This document shows, piece after piece, positions 42,755 to 53,558 of a DNA stretch of 64,000 bases; position 1 is the stretch's first letter, and every line of letters starts with the position of its first letter. Source of the DNA: Planktothrix rubescens CCAP 1459/22 (GTDB taxonomy: Bacteria; Cyanobacteriota; Cyanobacteriia; Cyanobacteriales; Microcoleaceae); NCBI GenBank assembly GCA_904830895.1, contig LR882958.1:4855501-4919500 (forward strand), in the 5' to 3' direction. Below the pieces are notes generated by a model. That model did not search any database, was not told the origin of the DNA, and saw only the letters and a list, made by a program, of their open reading frames with translations. The position numbers and the translations under genes were made by a program.

Positions 42755-43834
42755 ATGGCTCAAAAAAATGACACTACAACTTTAATCCTAGCCTTACTAA
42801 TTACCGGAGGATTAATTAGTGGCGGAATTTGGTGGTTTACTCGCAATATGAATTTGTCAACATTCTTAAATTCTAATCCCTCTCCCTCTAGTTCAATTCC
42901 ACCTAAACCCGCCCCAATTCCACCTAACTCTGTACCTCCAACCTCCACAAAAGATTTTAAAACCTTTGCTGAAGTTCCTAATGTTCCGAATGGAGTCTTT
43001 ACCTATGGTGGGAGTACCACTTTTGCACCTATTCGTCAAGGAATTAACCCAGAAATTCAGAATGTTTTTCCTCAATTTCAGTTACGATATTTTCAAAATC
43101 CTAGTCAATCTCCAGGTTCAGGAAGTGGGATTAAAATGTTAATTGATAATCAAATTACCTTTGCTGAATCTTCCCGATCTTTACAGGAATCAGACTATCA
43201 ACAAGCCAGACAAAGGGGATTAAATTTAATTGAACTTCCTATTGCTATTGATGGGATTGTAGTTGCAGTTAATCCTAACTTAAATATTCAAGGATTAACT
43301 GTTAATGAATTAAAACAAATTTATACAGGTAAAATCACTAATTGGAGTCAACTCGGCGGGGAAAATATTCCCATTGTTGCCTATTCTCGCACTCAGGAAG
43401 CCGGAACAACAGAATTTTTTATTACAAATGTATTAGGAGGAGAGAGTTTTGCAGAGACGGTAAAATTTATTCCTACTACCACAGAAGCCCTAAGAGCGAT
43501 CGCCAATAACCCTGGGGGAATTTATTATGCTTCTGCCCCAGAAGTGGTCGAACAATGTACGATTAAACCTATCGCCATTGGTTTAACCTCTGATGCCTTA
43601 ATTCAACCCTATAAAAATCCCTTAATTCCCCCGGAAAATTGTCCTCAACAACGGAATCAAATTGATCATATTGTGTTTAAAAATGGAGCCTATCCTCTCA
43701 CCAGACGTTTATTTATTATTGTTAAGCAAAATAATCAAACTGAACAACAAGCTGGGGAAGCATACACTCAACTTTTATTGACTTCTCAAGGTCAAGATTT
43801 AATTGAAAAATTGGGATTTATTAGAATCCGTTAA
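42755..43834 (+). CDS. Membrane-anchored PstS-like substrate-binding protein
   Basis: A 359-residue protein. An N-terminal membrane helix (TLILALLITGGLISGGIWWF) and a Ser/Pro linker (PSSSIPPKPAPIPPNSVPP) hold a PstS-type phosphate-binding-like domain outside the membrane: FTYGGSTTFAPIRQGI, ITFAESSRSLQESDYQQAR, VNELKQIYTGKITNWSQLGG, YSRTQEAGTTEFFI. The ring of Ser/Thr/Arg positions for phosphate is largely kept. No pst permease genes are nearby, so it is more likely a sensor than a transporter part. Its N-terminus resembles that of the next gene. Confidence 0.82.
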   Translation: MAQKNDTTTLILALLITGGLISGGIWWFTRNMNLSTFLNSNPSPSSSIPPKPAPIPPNSVPPTSTKDFKTFAEVPNVPNGVFTYGGSTTFAPIRQGINPEIQNVFPQFQLRYFQNPSQSPGSGSGIKMLIDNQITFAESSRSLQESDYQQARQRGLNLIELPIAIDGIVVAVNPNLNIQGLTVNELKQIYTGKITNWSQLGGENIPIVAYSRTQEAGTTEFFITNVLGGESFAETVKFIPTTTEALRAIANNPGGIYYASAPEVVEQCTIKPIAIGLTSDALIQPYKNPLIPPENCPQQRNQIDHIVFKNGAYPLTRRLFIIVKQNNQTEQQAGEAYTQLLLTSQGQDLIEKLGFIRIR

Positions 43835-43933
43835 ATTTTCTAAGCTGGGTATGTTTCTGTCTGTTAACTTAGATTAGAGGTTAATCCCAGAAAAAAATGT
43901 TAAAATAGAACCTAAGCATCAATTTATAATCCG

Positions 43934-45358
43934 ATGTCTCAAAAAAATGAATCTCTAATTTTATTTTTAGCCCTGCTAATTACAGGGAGCTTATTAGGGG
44001 CGGGTTATTTTTTATTTTTCGTATTTCCTCCTAAACCCCTATTGAATACGAATAACCCCTCTGGAACTTTACCCCCAACGTCCTCACCTAATATTGCGGT
44101 TGGGTCTATCGAAACTCGAATTAGTCAAGGGGAAAAAGTTTTAATTGCTTCAGGAAATTTAGCTCTCAAGCAGGCGGGAGTTGCGGCTTTAGCGTCTCGT
44201 CAATATCAGAATGCTGTTGAACAATTTAACGCCGCATTACAACAAAATAAAAATGATCCTGAAGCATTAGTTTATAGAAATAATGCTCAGATTTTGCAAA
44301 ATAATCAACCCTTTTATACTATAGCAGTCTCAATTCCCATTGGAACTTCTGTTAATACCGCCCAGGAGATTTTAAGGGGAGTTGCTCAAGCTCAAATGGA
44401 AGTCAATCAAGGGGGAGGAATTGCAGGAAAATCATTAAATGTGATTATTGTCAATGATGATAATAGTCCTGAAGTTGCTAAAGAAGTTGCTCAAAAATTA
44501 GTCAATAATTCAGAAGTTTTAGGAGTAGTTGGTCATTTTGGGAGTAATACCACCGAAGCCGCAGCACCGATTTATGAAGCAGGGAAATTAGTCTTAATTT
44601 CTCCTACAAGTACATCAACAAATATTTCTAATGCGGGAGACTTTATTTTTAGAACTGTTCCTAGTGATCGCTTTGCTGGAAGTAGTTTATCTCGATATTT
44701 ACTAAATAAGTTAAACTTAAAAAAAGCGGTAATATTTTTTAATAGTGCTAATCAATATAGTAATTCCCTACAAACAGAATTTACCACTGCTTTAAGTGGA
44801 GATGGGGGCGAAATAGTCAGTATTTTTGATATTGCAAAACCTGATTTTAACCCGCTTCAATCCCTAGAACAAGCCCGCCAACAGGGAGCAGAAGTAATTG
44901 TATTAACTCCCGATTCTTCTACTATTGAACAGGCGTTACAAGTGGTGAGAATTAATCGGAGACAGTTACCTTTATTGGGCGGGGATAGTTTATATCGACC
45001 GGAAACATTGAAGGTTGGAAGTGATGCGTTGGGGATGGTAATTGCAATTCCTTGGCATATTTTAGCTAATCCTAATTCGGCTTTTGCTCAAACAGCAAAT
45101 CAACTCTGGGGAGCGAGTGTTAACTGGCGTACCGCCACCGCCTATGATGCTACAAAAGCCTTGGTTGCTGCTATTACTAAAAACCCTACCCGAACCGGGG
45201 TTCAACAAGCACTTTCCGCCCCAGATTTTACTCCCCAAGGTGCAACGGGTGTGATTAGATTTTTACCATCGGGCGATCGCAATCAACCCTTACAATTAGT
45301 TACAATTGAACCCGGAAATACTTCGGGATTGGGTTATGATTTTGTTCCAGTTCCTTGA
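43934..45358 (+). CDS. Membrane-anchored LivK-type (Peripla_BP_6) protein with TPR-like segment
   Basis: A 474-residue protein. A membrane anchor very similar to the previous gene (SLILFLALLITGSLLGAGYF) and a Pro/Ser linker precede a short TPR-like helix pair (AALASRQYQNAVEQFNAALQ). A branched-chain-amino-acid-receptor fold follows: VSIPIGTSVNTAQEILRGVA, NDDNSPEVAKEVAQKLVNN, VVGHFGSNTTEAAAPIYEAG. No livFGHM transporter genes are nearby. The anchor, linker and neighbourhood (kinase at 40057) point to a ligand sensor of a kinase system; that link is inference. Confidence 0.82.
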   Translation: MSQKNESLILFLALLITGSLLGAGYFLFFVFPPKPLLNTNNPSGTLPPTSSPNIAVGSIETRISQGEKVLIASGNLALKQAGVAALASRQYQNAVEQFNAALQQNKNDPEALVYRNNAQILQNNQPFYTIAVSIPIGTSVNTAQEILRGVAQAQMEVNQGGGIAGKSLNVIIVNDDNSPEVAKEVAQKLVNNSEVLGVVGHFGSNTTEAAAPIYEAGKLVLISPTSTSTNISNAGDFIFRTVPSDRFAGSSLSRYLLNKLNLKKAVIFFNSANQYSNSLQTEFTTALSGDGGEIVSIFDIAKPDFNPLQSLEQARQQGAEVIVLTPDSSTIEQALQVVRINRRQLPLLGGDSLYRPETLKVGSDALGMVIAIPWHILANPNSAFAQTANQLWGASVNWRTATAYDATKALVAAITKNPTRTGVQQALSAPDFTPQGATGVIRFLPSGDRNQPLQLVTIEPGNTSGLGYDFVPVP

Positions 45359-45397
45359 TTTTATTGTTTTTATTGATTTTAAATGCTTAGGCAGTTG

Positions 45398-45955
45398 TCA
45401 AAAAATCTGATTAATGTTAATATTAAATTCAGGAAAAGCAGCTAAAGTTAAGGTTTGTTCTACTGTAAAAAACTGAATAGATTGATAACCGTTGGCGGTG
45501 GGAGTGCGATACACGCGGACAATATTTTGATTCAGGTCAATTAACCAAACTTCCTGAATATCACTCTGACAATAGAGAGGAATTTTTACCTGTTGGTCAA
45601 AATCAATTGTTGTATCTGAGACTTCTATTAATAATATAATATCTGAGGGTTGTGGATGTCTTTCTTCATAAAAATCTGGACGAGGTTGCAGTAGAACTAA
45701 ATCGGGTTGAGGTTGTGATAAATTATTTAATTGAATCGGGTTTTGAACACTGATCAGAATTCGATCACCCAATATTTGATAAAATAAATGGTTACAGCGA
45801 TTAACACAAGCCGCATGACGTTTTCCAATTGGTGACATTTTAATAATTTCTCCTGCTACTAATTCATTATTTTCATCGGCTTTAAAAACCCCAACTTCTC
45901 CCATTTTCTGATAGTCTTCAACGGTAAAACATCTTTTTAAAACTTGGATTGACAT
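45398..45955 (-). CDS. Uma2 family (DUF820) endonuclease-like protein
   Basis: A 185-residue Uma2 protein, a large cyanobacterial family with a PD-(D/E)XK nuclease fold: FTVEDYQKMGEVGVFKADEN, NELVAGEIIKMSPIGKRHAA, LSQPQPDLVLLQPRPDFYEE (catalytic Asp), ILLIEVSDTTIDFDQQVKIP (Glu, then Lys). Complete and intact. Cellular role unknown; genomes often hold dozens of copies. Single gene with a GTGCAC repeat upstream. Confidence 0.88.
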   Translation of the reverse strand: MSIQVLKRCFTVEDYQKMGEVGVFKADENNELVAGEIIKMSPIGKRHAACVNRCNHLFYQILGDRILISVQNPIQLNNLSQPQPDLVLLQPRPDFYEERHPQPSDIILLIEVSDTTIDFDQQVKIPLYCQSDIQEVWLIDLNQNIVRVYRTPTANGYQSIQFFTVEQTLTLAAFPEFNININQIF

Positions 45956-46017
45956 TTTAACCTCCTTGTTTATTAATATAATTATAATCTATAGCAATCC
46001 TAAATGAATTGTATAGC

Positions 46018-46073
46018 AGGGAACAGCCCCCCAAACCCCCCGTGCACGGTGGGCTAGGGGGGGAAGGGGAGGG
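46018..46073. repeat. GTGCAC-centred palindromic repeat, copy 4 (inverted)
   Basis: Core AGCCCCCCAAACCCCCCGTGCACGG-TGGGCTAGG (46025-46063 with flanks) in the same orientation as copy 3. One arm has a T replacing a G, so the palindrome is imperfect. It lies between the Uma2 start and the por stop. Confidence 0.85.
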
Positions 46074-46104
46074 GTTCTATTTACCAACAATTAAAAGCGT
46101 TTTA

Positions 46105-47070
<966 letters not shown>

Positions 47071-47134
47071 CTAACTCAATTTACTATTGTTGACTCTTTC
47101 TAGGATCTCATGTTTTACCACACTGGTCACTATT

Positions 47135-47243
47135 GTAGTGAGTCCTTCAGGACTCAGAGTTAGATAGCCCTAAAGGGCTTACTACAAAACTCGTAGTGAG
47201 TCATTTAGGACTCAGAGTTAGATAGCCCTAAAGGGCTTACTAC
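47135..47243. repeat. Two-unit hairpin repeat, related to 26197-26342
   Basis: Two near-identical 51-bp units (47135-47185 and 47193-47243) each run from GTAGTGAGTC to GGGCTTACTAC. Each carries two internal hairpins (GAGTCCTTCAGGACTC and AGCCCTAAAGGGCT) and inverted GTAGT/ACTAC ends. The first hairpin of unit two is ATTTAGGA where unit one has CTTCAGGA. It lies between por and the histidine kinase stop. Confidence 0.85.
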
Positions 47244-47246
47244 AAG

Positions 47247-49253
47247 TCAAGAATCACTTTCAACATAAGGAATCGTAAAATGGAACTGACTCCCTTGATT
47301 TTTCCCCTGAGAATCTGCCCAAATTTCCCCGCCCCAACCATTCACAATTTGTCTGCTGATCGCCAATCCTAAGCCCGTTCCACCCACACTTCGACGTAAG
47401 GAACCTTCTTCTTGATAAAATCGCTCAAATACCGCACCTAAACGATTGGGTTCAATTCCCCGTCCCGTATCGGAGATCGTTACTTCTATCATTTGTTCTC
47501 CATTGCATTTGGCGTTAACAGTAACTTTGCCATCAGCACTCGTAAATTTACAGGCATTATCTAATAGTTTAGACAGCAATTCTACTAACCATTCGCCATC
47601 GGCTTGAACTAAAGGCAAATTTGAGGGAACTTGTGTTTCAATACCTGGAACTTGATTTTGATGGGTACGAATGCCACTAACGGCTAAATCAATACATTCT
47701 TTTAATCTTAAAGATTCGGGATTCCAGTCTACTCGACCACTTTCTAAATGGGATAATTTTAAAAAATCTTGGACTAATTTTCTTAACCGTTCTGCATCTG
47801 TTAAGGCTGTATCTAACATGATTTTTCGCATTTCTACGGGCATATCTGGCTCTTGATTCAAACTTTCTAAACAAATTAAAATTGTGGATAAGGGCGTTCT
47901 AAGTTCATGTCCGGTAATGGCAATTAAATTACTGCGGGTGCGTTCTAATGCTTCTAATTGTTGGTTTAAGTCTTCTAAATTTGCATAGGTTTCGGCTTGA
48001 ATAATGGCAGCACCTAGTTGAGTTGCGATCGCATCTACCATTAATAAATCATCTTCTTTCCACAGGGAAAGATTACAATTACATTGGTGTAATTCCACCA
48101 TTCCCAAGAGTTGACCTTGGTATAAAATAGGAATCATTAACCAACCTTTAATTTCCCATTTTTGGGTTATTTTTTTTAAGGATTCTTGGGATTTTACTGA
48201 ATTATTATTATTGTTATTAAGCCAGTCTATGTCAATTTCATCCGTTTGATTAATATAAATTGGTTCTTGACGTTTAACAACTTCTTGGAATAGCGGATTT
48301 TCGCGTAAAATCCAAGTTTTTCCCATCACAGAAACGATATCACTACATAAATATTCATTAGAAATTTTAACAGAATTATCCGTTGCTTTGCAGCGATAAA
48401 TTAAACAACGACAAGCTCCCATTGCTTCCCCTAATTCCTGGGTTGCCACCTTGATCACTTCTTGAGGGTTTAGAGATTGGCGAATTGTTGCCGTAATCGA
48501 GTTAACTAAACGTTCCTTCCGTTCTTTTGCTGCTAAGGAACGATAGACTCGTAAAAGTTCATGTTGTCCTGCTTGTAAATAGGTAACTAAACGATAAGCA
48601 AATGGATCATTGAGGGAAGAATAATCTGTAGAGATAGTATTTGGTTTTGTCCGATTTGAAGGTTTTTTGCCTTTTTTAGTTTCTGAACGAATACCATAAA
48701 TACTATAGGCTTGTTCTACTTTTTCAGCTAATTTGGGACGGTAATATAAAATCCTTTCTAAAAGCAATTCTGCAACCTTAATACAAACTTGACGATCGGA
48801 TGTCCAAATCCCTTCAAAGGGACGAGCTTGATCTATTAATAACTGTTCGGGTAAATCAGAATTCTGGACTAAATCTTCTCGTTCAACACAAACTAAACAG
48901 GTTGAATAATATTGTCCTAAAACCAATAAATTCCATTCTTGACTCAGTTGATCTTGGGCGGCAAACCCCAAGGTTTCATTAGTATCTGAGGAGTTTTGAA
49001 ACTCAGTTTCTAGTGCCACCAGTACATAAACCTGTGGCGTGAGTTCCGCAATTTTTCGGTAACGGTGAGCTTCTTGACGATAAAATCTTTCCTGTTGAAA
49101 GGTAGCAATAACCAGAGGTTGATCAGTTCCAGCCAAAACCTGATCCTCCATCGCATGAGATAGGGCAGTTAAAGAGGATTTAAAATAAATTTGGGGCTTT
49201 AAACTGGGCAAAAACTGCACCAATTCCGTTAATACCGAGGTGGAGACACTCAT
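47247..49253 (-). CDS. Hybrid-sensor-type histidine kinase with DICT and GAF domains
   Basis: A 668-residue cytosolic sensor. A DICT domain (1-190, with LKPQIYFKSSLTALSHAMED) is followed by a GAF domain (about 255-430, SLNPQEVIKVATQELGEAMG then CRCLIYRC). HisKA comes next, with the phospho-His in AITGHELRTPLSTILICLES, then a HATPase with N box LLSKLLDNACKFTSADG, DTGRGIEPNR and GGTGLGLAISRQIV. DICT domains in cyanobacteria occur with GAF and diguanylate-cyclase proteins and may sense light or redox. No response regulator lies next to it. Complete length. Confidence 0.88.
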   Translation of the reverse strand: MSVSTSVLTELVQFLPSLKPQIYFKSSLTALSHAMEDQVLAGTDQPLVIATFQQERFYRQEAHRYRKIAELTPQVYVLVALETEFQNSSDTNETLGFAAQDQLSQEWNLLVLGQYYSTCLVCVEREDLVQNSDLPEQLLIDQARPFEGIWTSDRQVCIKVAELLLERILYYRPKLAEKVEQAYSIYGIRSETKKGKKPSNRTKPNTISTDYSSLNDPFAYRLVTYLQAGQHELLRVYRSLAAKERKERLVNSITATIRQSLNPQEVIKVATQELGEAMGACRCLIYRCKATDNSVKISNEYLCSDIVSVMGKTWILRENPLFQEVVKRQEPIYINQTDEIDIDWLNNNNNNSVKSQESLKKITQKWEIKGWLMIPILYQGQLLGMVELHQCNCNLSLWKEDDLLMVDAIATQLGAAIIQAETYANLEDLNQQLEALERTRSNLIAITGHELRTPLSTILICLESLNQEPDMPVEMRKIMLDTALTDAERLRKLVQDFLKLSHLESGRVDWNPESLRLKECIDLAVSGIRTHQNQVPGIETQVPSNLPLVQADGEWLVELLSKLLDNACKFTSADGKVTVNAKCNGEQMIEVTISDTGRGIEPNRLGAVFERFYQEEGSLRRSVGGTGLGLAISRQIVNGWGGEIWADSQGKNQGSQFHFTIPYVESDS

Positions 49254-49608
49254 TTTATATTAAATCTATAGCTTTAACTGGATTTTTAACTAAAGACGTA
49301 TTTATGTTAGTGTTAGCCGAGCAAATGGAGGTTATCTTCACTATGGGTTATGATAGTGTTGCAGTTGTTTGACCAAGGCTAAAACTAGCTCAAAGTTAAG
49401 GGAAAGTTGATCATTAGCTGAACTCATTTTCCATTACCCTTTGGGTCTATAAGTATTTTACCGTAAATCATGGATACTGGAAAATAATCAATTTTTTTGA
49501 GTAGCTCTTGACTGGAGGCAAAAGCTGTGTTTTTAAAGCAAATGCAGGTCAATATCTAGTTATTTTTACTCAAATAAAAGACCTTTAAGTTATTATCAGG
49601 AATAAATA
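49254..49608. other. Intergenic region, 355 bp, no gene found
   Basis: Upstream of both the histidine kinase (minus strand) and the methyltransferase (plus strand), so it should contain both promoters. I see no RNA gene, repeat or clear conserved site. Only very short open frames occur. Confidence 0.6.
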
Positions 49609-50358
49609 ATGAATCAGAATGAATTATTAGATAAGTTTATTTGTGGAGATTGTATATCCATAATGAGTCGAATGCCAGATAATTGTCTGGATTTAGTTGT
49701 AACTTCCCCACCCTACAACCTAAAAAATTCTACCGGAAATGGGATGAAGGATGGTAGAGGTGGCAAGTGGAAAAATGCTCAACTTGTGCATGGTTATTCA
49801 GACTATGACGACAATATGCCCCACGAAAAATATGTGGAATGGCAAAGAGAATGTCTATCCCAAATGATGCGTTTATTAAAAGATGATGGGGCAATATTTT
49901 ACAACCATAAATGGCGGGTTCAAGACGGTTTGCTTCAAGATAGACAAGATATAGTTTCGGGTTTTCCAGTGCGACAAATTATCATCTGGCGACGAAAAGG
50001 AGGAATTAACTTCAACCCGGGTTACTTCTTACCCACCTACGAAGTTATTTATTTAATCACTAAGCCAAAATTTAAGTTGACACCTAAAGCTAATGCTCAT
50101 GGTGATGTTTGGGAGTTCACGCAGGAAATGAATAACTCCCATCCCGCACCTTTTCCCATAGCATTAGCCAGGCGATGTATTGAGTCAACAAATGCCGAAA
50201 TAATTCTTGATCCTTTTATGGGTAGTGGCACGACAGCAGTAGCAGCAAAAAGGCTAGGAAGAAGTTTTATTGGGATTGATCTATCGGCAGAATACTGTCA
50301 AAAAGCTGAACACAGGCTAAGAACTGATACACCTCAATTGGAATTATCATTTTCATGA
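49609..50358 (+). CDS. Type II DNA methyltransferase (SPPY, N4-cytosine-type)
   Basis: A 249-residue beta-class DNA methyltransferase: catalytic motif IV TSPPYNLKNS precedes SAM-binding motif I DPFMGSGTTAVAAKRLGRSF. The SPPY form fits N4-cytosine enzymes and some N6-adenine enzymes. The gene ends in an ATGA overlap with the next, an MvaI/BcnI-type endonuclease whose partners are N4-cytosine methyltransferases. It would protect host DNA at the enzyme's site. Complete. Confidence 0.88.
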   Translation: MNQNELLDKFICGDCISIMSRMPDNCLDLVVTSPPYNLKNSTGNGMKDGRGGKWKNAQLVHGYSDYDDNMPHEKYVEWQRECLSQMMRLLKDDGAIFYNHKWRVQDGLLQDRQDIVSGFPVRQIIIWRRKGGINFNPGYFLPTYEVIYLITKPKFKLTPKANAHGDVWEFTQEMNNSHPAPFPIALARRCIESTNAEIILDPFMGSGTTAVAAKRLGRSFIGIDLSAEYCQKAEHRLRTDTPQLELSFS

Positions 50359-51137
50359 AAATATACACCAAAAATGAACTAAAAGCGGAATTAGCAAGAA
50401 TTCGTGAGCTAGGATATATCCAAAATGCTCGTAAAGGAAATGATGGTGGAATTGGTAATACTCTCGAAGATTTACTCGGTATTACTGAGAATAACCTACC
50501 CATACCTAATGCGGCTGAATGGGAATTAAAAACTCAACGAATTAATACGACCTCTTTAACGACATTATTTCATTTTGAACCCTCTCCAACGGCATTAAAA
50601 CTGGTACCATCATTATTACTACCTTGCTACGGGTGGAGGCACAAACAAGCCGGTAAGAAATATCCAGAAACGGAAATGAGCTTTCGACAAACTATTCATG
50701 GTTTAAATCGAAGCGATAGAGGTTTTCAGGTAATTGTAGATGAAACAAGCAAAAAAGTTTTGATATCATTTGATTATCAATTTGTAGCTGAAAAACATGA
50801 TCAATGGCTACAAGGAGTTGAAAATGGGGTAGGAATTAATCAGTTAAATCCTCAGCCCTATTGGGGATTTGATGACCTATTCCACAAGGCGGGTACAAAA
50901 TTACTTAACTGTTTTTATGTACAAGCAGAAGTAAAGAAAGAAAACGGGCATGAATTTTATCACTATACGAAAATTTTTATGCTTCAAGGATTTAGTTTAG
51001 TTAAGTTCCTTGAAGGAATTAAGCAAGGATTTATACTTGTGGATTTTGATGCAAGAACTGGACACAATCATGGCACAAAGTTTCGACTAAGGCGGAACCG
51101 GTTGGCAGATTTGTATGATTCAGTAGATGAAATTTAG
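50355..51137 (+). CDS. MvaI/BcnI-family restriction endonuclease
   Basis: A 260-residue enzyme. The family signature GGIGNTLEDLLGITENN is followed by AAEWELKTQRI, which supplies the E-x-K of the active site. The C-terminal part includes LFHFEPSP and FDDLFHKAGTKLLNCFYVQ. MvaI cuts CCWGG and BcnI CCSGG as monomers; the exact site here cannot be read from sequence. ATG 50355 overlaps the methyltransferase stop by four bases, so the two are coupled. A terminator follows, 31 bases after the stop. Confidence 0.82.
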   Translation: MKIYTKNELKAELARIRELGYIQNARKGNDGGIGNTLEDLLGITENNLPIPNAAEWELKTQRINTTSLTTLFHFEPSPTALKLVPSLLLPCYGWRHKQAGKKYPETEMSFRQTIHGLNRSDRGFQVIVDETSKKVLISFDYQFVAEKHDQWLQGVENGVGINQLNPQPYWGFDDLFHKAGTKLLNCFYVQAEVKKENGHEFYHYTKIFMLQGFSLVKFLEGIKQGFILVDFDARTGHNHGTKFRLRRNRLADLYDSVDEI

Positions 51138-51167
51138 GATTATTTTACTTATTAAAAAATAGTCAAT

Positions 51168-51202
51168 AAAAATCCCCCACCCGCAGGCAGGGGATATTTT
51201 TA
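51168..51202. terminator. Bidirectional terminator between RM genes and psaB
   Basis: AAAAATCCCC (51168-51177) and GGGGATATTTTTAA (51190-51202) pair around a C/G-rich loop, with A-run before and T-run after, so it can end both the endonuclease transcript and, on the other strand, psaB. Confidence 0.75.
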
Positions 51203-51238
51203 ATTACCAATCAAACGAGGATGCAGTTAACAGTTACA

Positions 51239-53467
51239 TTAACCAAACTTACTCGCAGTCGAGGCAATTAGGAACGCTGCGTAGGTGAGGATATAGCCAA
51301 CGGTGAAGTGAGCTAAACCAACCACACGAGCTTGAACGATAGACAGAGCCACGGGTTTGTCTTTCCAACGAACTAAGTTCGCCAGAGGAGTCCGCTCATG
51401 GGCCCAGACAATCGTTTCGATTAACTCTTGCCAGTAACCCCGCCAAGAGATCAGGAACATAAATCCAGTCGCCCAAACTAGGTGTCCGAATAGGAACATC
51501 CAAGCCCAAACCGACAGGTTATTGGTTCCATAAGGGTTGTAACCGTTAATTAACTGAGCCGAATTCAGCCACAGATAGTCACGGAACCAGCCCATCAGGT
51601 AGGTGGAGGATTCGTTGAACTGAGCAACGTTTCCTTGCCAAACGCCCAGGTGCTTCCAGTGCCAGTAGAAGGTAGTCCAACCAATGGTATTCAGCATCCA
51701 GAACATCGACAGGTAGAAAGAGTCCCAAGCGGAGATGTCGCAAGTACCACCACGGCCAGGGCCATCACAAGGGAAGGCATAACCGAAGTCTTTCTTGTCG
51801 GGCATCAGCTTAGAGCCACGGGCATCCAACGCACCTTTGACCAAAATCAGGGTGGTGGTGTGCAGACCTAGAGCGATGGCATGGTGAACTAAGAAGTCTC
51901 CAGGGCCAATGCTCAGGAATAGGGAGTTGCTACCAGAGTTGATAGCATCTAACCAACCGGGCAACCAAACGTTACCAGCGTTAGGCCAAGCAGTGGTGGC
52001 GATGCTGTCAGCGTTGGACAATAAAACATCCATGCCGTACAGCACTTTACCCGAAGCCGCTTGAACGAATTGAGCAAAAACCGGTTCAATCAGAATTTGC
52101 TTTTCAGGAGTTCCAAAGGCAACCACAACATCGTTATGGACATATAAGCCCAGGGTGTGGAAACCGAGGAACAGAGACACCCAGCTTAAGTGAGAGATGA
52201 GGGCCTCTTTGTGCTGTAACATCCGATCCAAGACGTTGCCTTTGTTCTGTTCGGAATCATAGTCGCGCACCAGGAAGATTGCCCCGTGAGCGAAAGCCCC
52301 GACCATTAAGAACCCAGCAATATATTGGTGGTGGGTATACAGCGCCGCCATCGTGGTGTAATCCTTAGCGATGAAGGCGTAGGGAGGCAGCGCGTACATA
52401 TGTTGCGCTACCAGGGAGGTGATCACACCCAGCGCAGCCAGAGCAAATGCTAACTGGAAGTGCAGGGAGTTATTCATGGTGTCGTACAACCCCTGATGAG
52501 GCAGGTTGAACGGCCCTTCATTTTTGATCCCGAACAAAGGATCTTTGGAATTCATCATTTCTTTGATGCTATGACCAATTCCGAAGTTTGTCCGGTACAT
52601 ATGGCCTGCAATGATGAATAACACTGCGATCGCCAAATGGTGGTGAGCCATATCCGTCAACCAGAGAGACTCGGTTTGAGGATGGAAGCCACCTAAGAAG
52701 GTTAGAATAGCTGTTCCAGAACCCGTAGAGGTTCCGAAAATGTGACCGGCGGTATCTGGGCTTTGTGCGTACACACCCCAGTTACCCGTGAAGAAGGGAG
52801 CCAGACCTGCCGGGTGGGGCAGAGTGCTGAGGAAATTATCCCAACCCACGTGTTGTCCGCGAGATTCAGGAATGGCAACGTGAACCAAGTGACCAGTCCA
52901 AGCCAGGGAACTAACCCCGAACAGACCTGCCAAGTGGTGGTTCAAACGAGATTCAGCATTCTTGAACCAAGACAGACTGGGACGATACTTCGGTTGTAGG
53001 TGTAACCAACCTGCGAACAGGAAGGTAGCAGCCAAAAGCAACAGGAAGATAGACCCTTGATACAGGTCAGCATTTGAGCGCATTCCGATGGTATACCACC
53101 AGTGGTACACCCCAGAATAGGCGATGTTAACTGGGTTAGAAGCACCCGCTTGGGTGAAAGCTTCTACCGCAGGTTGGCCAAATTGGGGATCCCAAATGGC
53201 GTGAGCAATGGGGCGAACATTTAAAGGATCTTTAACCCATTGTTCAAAATTACCTTGCCAAGCCACGTGGAACAGGTTGCCTGAAGTCCAGAGGAAAATG
53301 ATAGCGAGGTGACCGAAGTGGGAAGCAAAAATCTTTTGGTAAAGATTTTCCTCTGTTATGCCATCATGGGTCTCGAAATCATGGGCTGTGGCAATCCCGT
53401 ACCAAATCCGACGTGTTGTCGGGTCTTGGGCCAAGTCCTGGCTAAATTTTGGGAATTTAGTTGCCAT
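51239..53467 (-). CDS. psaB: Photosystem I P700 apoprotein A2 (PsaB)
   Basis: A 742-residue core subunit with 11 membrane helices. Visible: [17 protein letters not shown] near the start, FX iron-sulfur cluster ligands in [17 protein letters not shown] (two Cys), the P700 ligand region in the last helices ([20 protein letters not shown]) and [19 protein letters not shown] at the end. With PsaA it binds P700, most antenna chlorophyll and the FX cluster in the thylakoid. It lies 91 bases behind psaA on the same strand, the usual operon. Sequence and GC are highly conserved. Confidence 0.97.
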   Translation of the reverse strand: MATKFPKFSQDLAQDPTTRRIWYGIATAHDFETHDGITEENLYQKIFASHFGHLAIIFLWTSGNLFHVAWQGNFEQWVKDPLNVRPIAHAIWDPQFGQPAVEAFTQAGASNPVNIAYSGVYHWWYTIGMRSNADLYQGSIFLLLLAATFLFAGWLHLQPKYRPSLSWFKNAESRLNHHLAGLFGVSSLAWTGHLVHVAIPESRGQHVGWDNFLSTLPHPAGLAPFFTGNWGVYAQSPDTAGHIFGTSTGSGTAILTFLGGFHPQTESLWLTDMAHHHLAIAVLFIIAGHMYRTNFGIGHSIKEMMNSKDPLFGIKNEGPFNLPHQGLYDTMNNSLHFQLAFALAALGVITSLVAQHMYALPPYAFIAKDYTTMAALYTHHQYIAGFLMVGAFAHGAIFLVRDYDSEQNKGNVLDRMLQHKEALISHLSWVSLFLGFHTLGLYVHNDVVVAFGTPEKQILIEPVFAQFVQAASGKVLYGMDVLLSNADSIATTAWPNAGNVWLPGWLDAINSGSNSLFLSIGPGDFLVHHAIALGLHTTTLILVKGALDARGSKLMPDKKDFGYAFPCDGPGRGGTCDISAWDSFYLSMFWMLNTIGWTTFYWHWKHLGVWQGNVAQFNESSTYLMGWFRDYLWLNSAQLINGYNPYGTNNLSVWAWMFLFGHLVWATGFMFLISWRGYWQELIETIVWAHERTPLANLVRWKDKPVALSIVQARVVGLAHFTVGYILTYAAFLIASTASKFG

Positions 53468-53558
53468 AAGTCCTAACTAAATCGTGTTCTTTGTGATTCC
53501 GCTTCAGGGGGAGGGAGAAAGCTGATTCAGCCTTTCCCAGTCCCTGAGCAGAGAGTTT

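Noticed and set aside
51635..51871. Open frame antisense to psaB
   Set aside because: Shadow of psaB; no ribosome site and unnatural composition.
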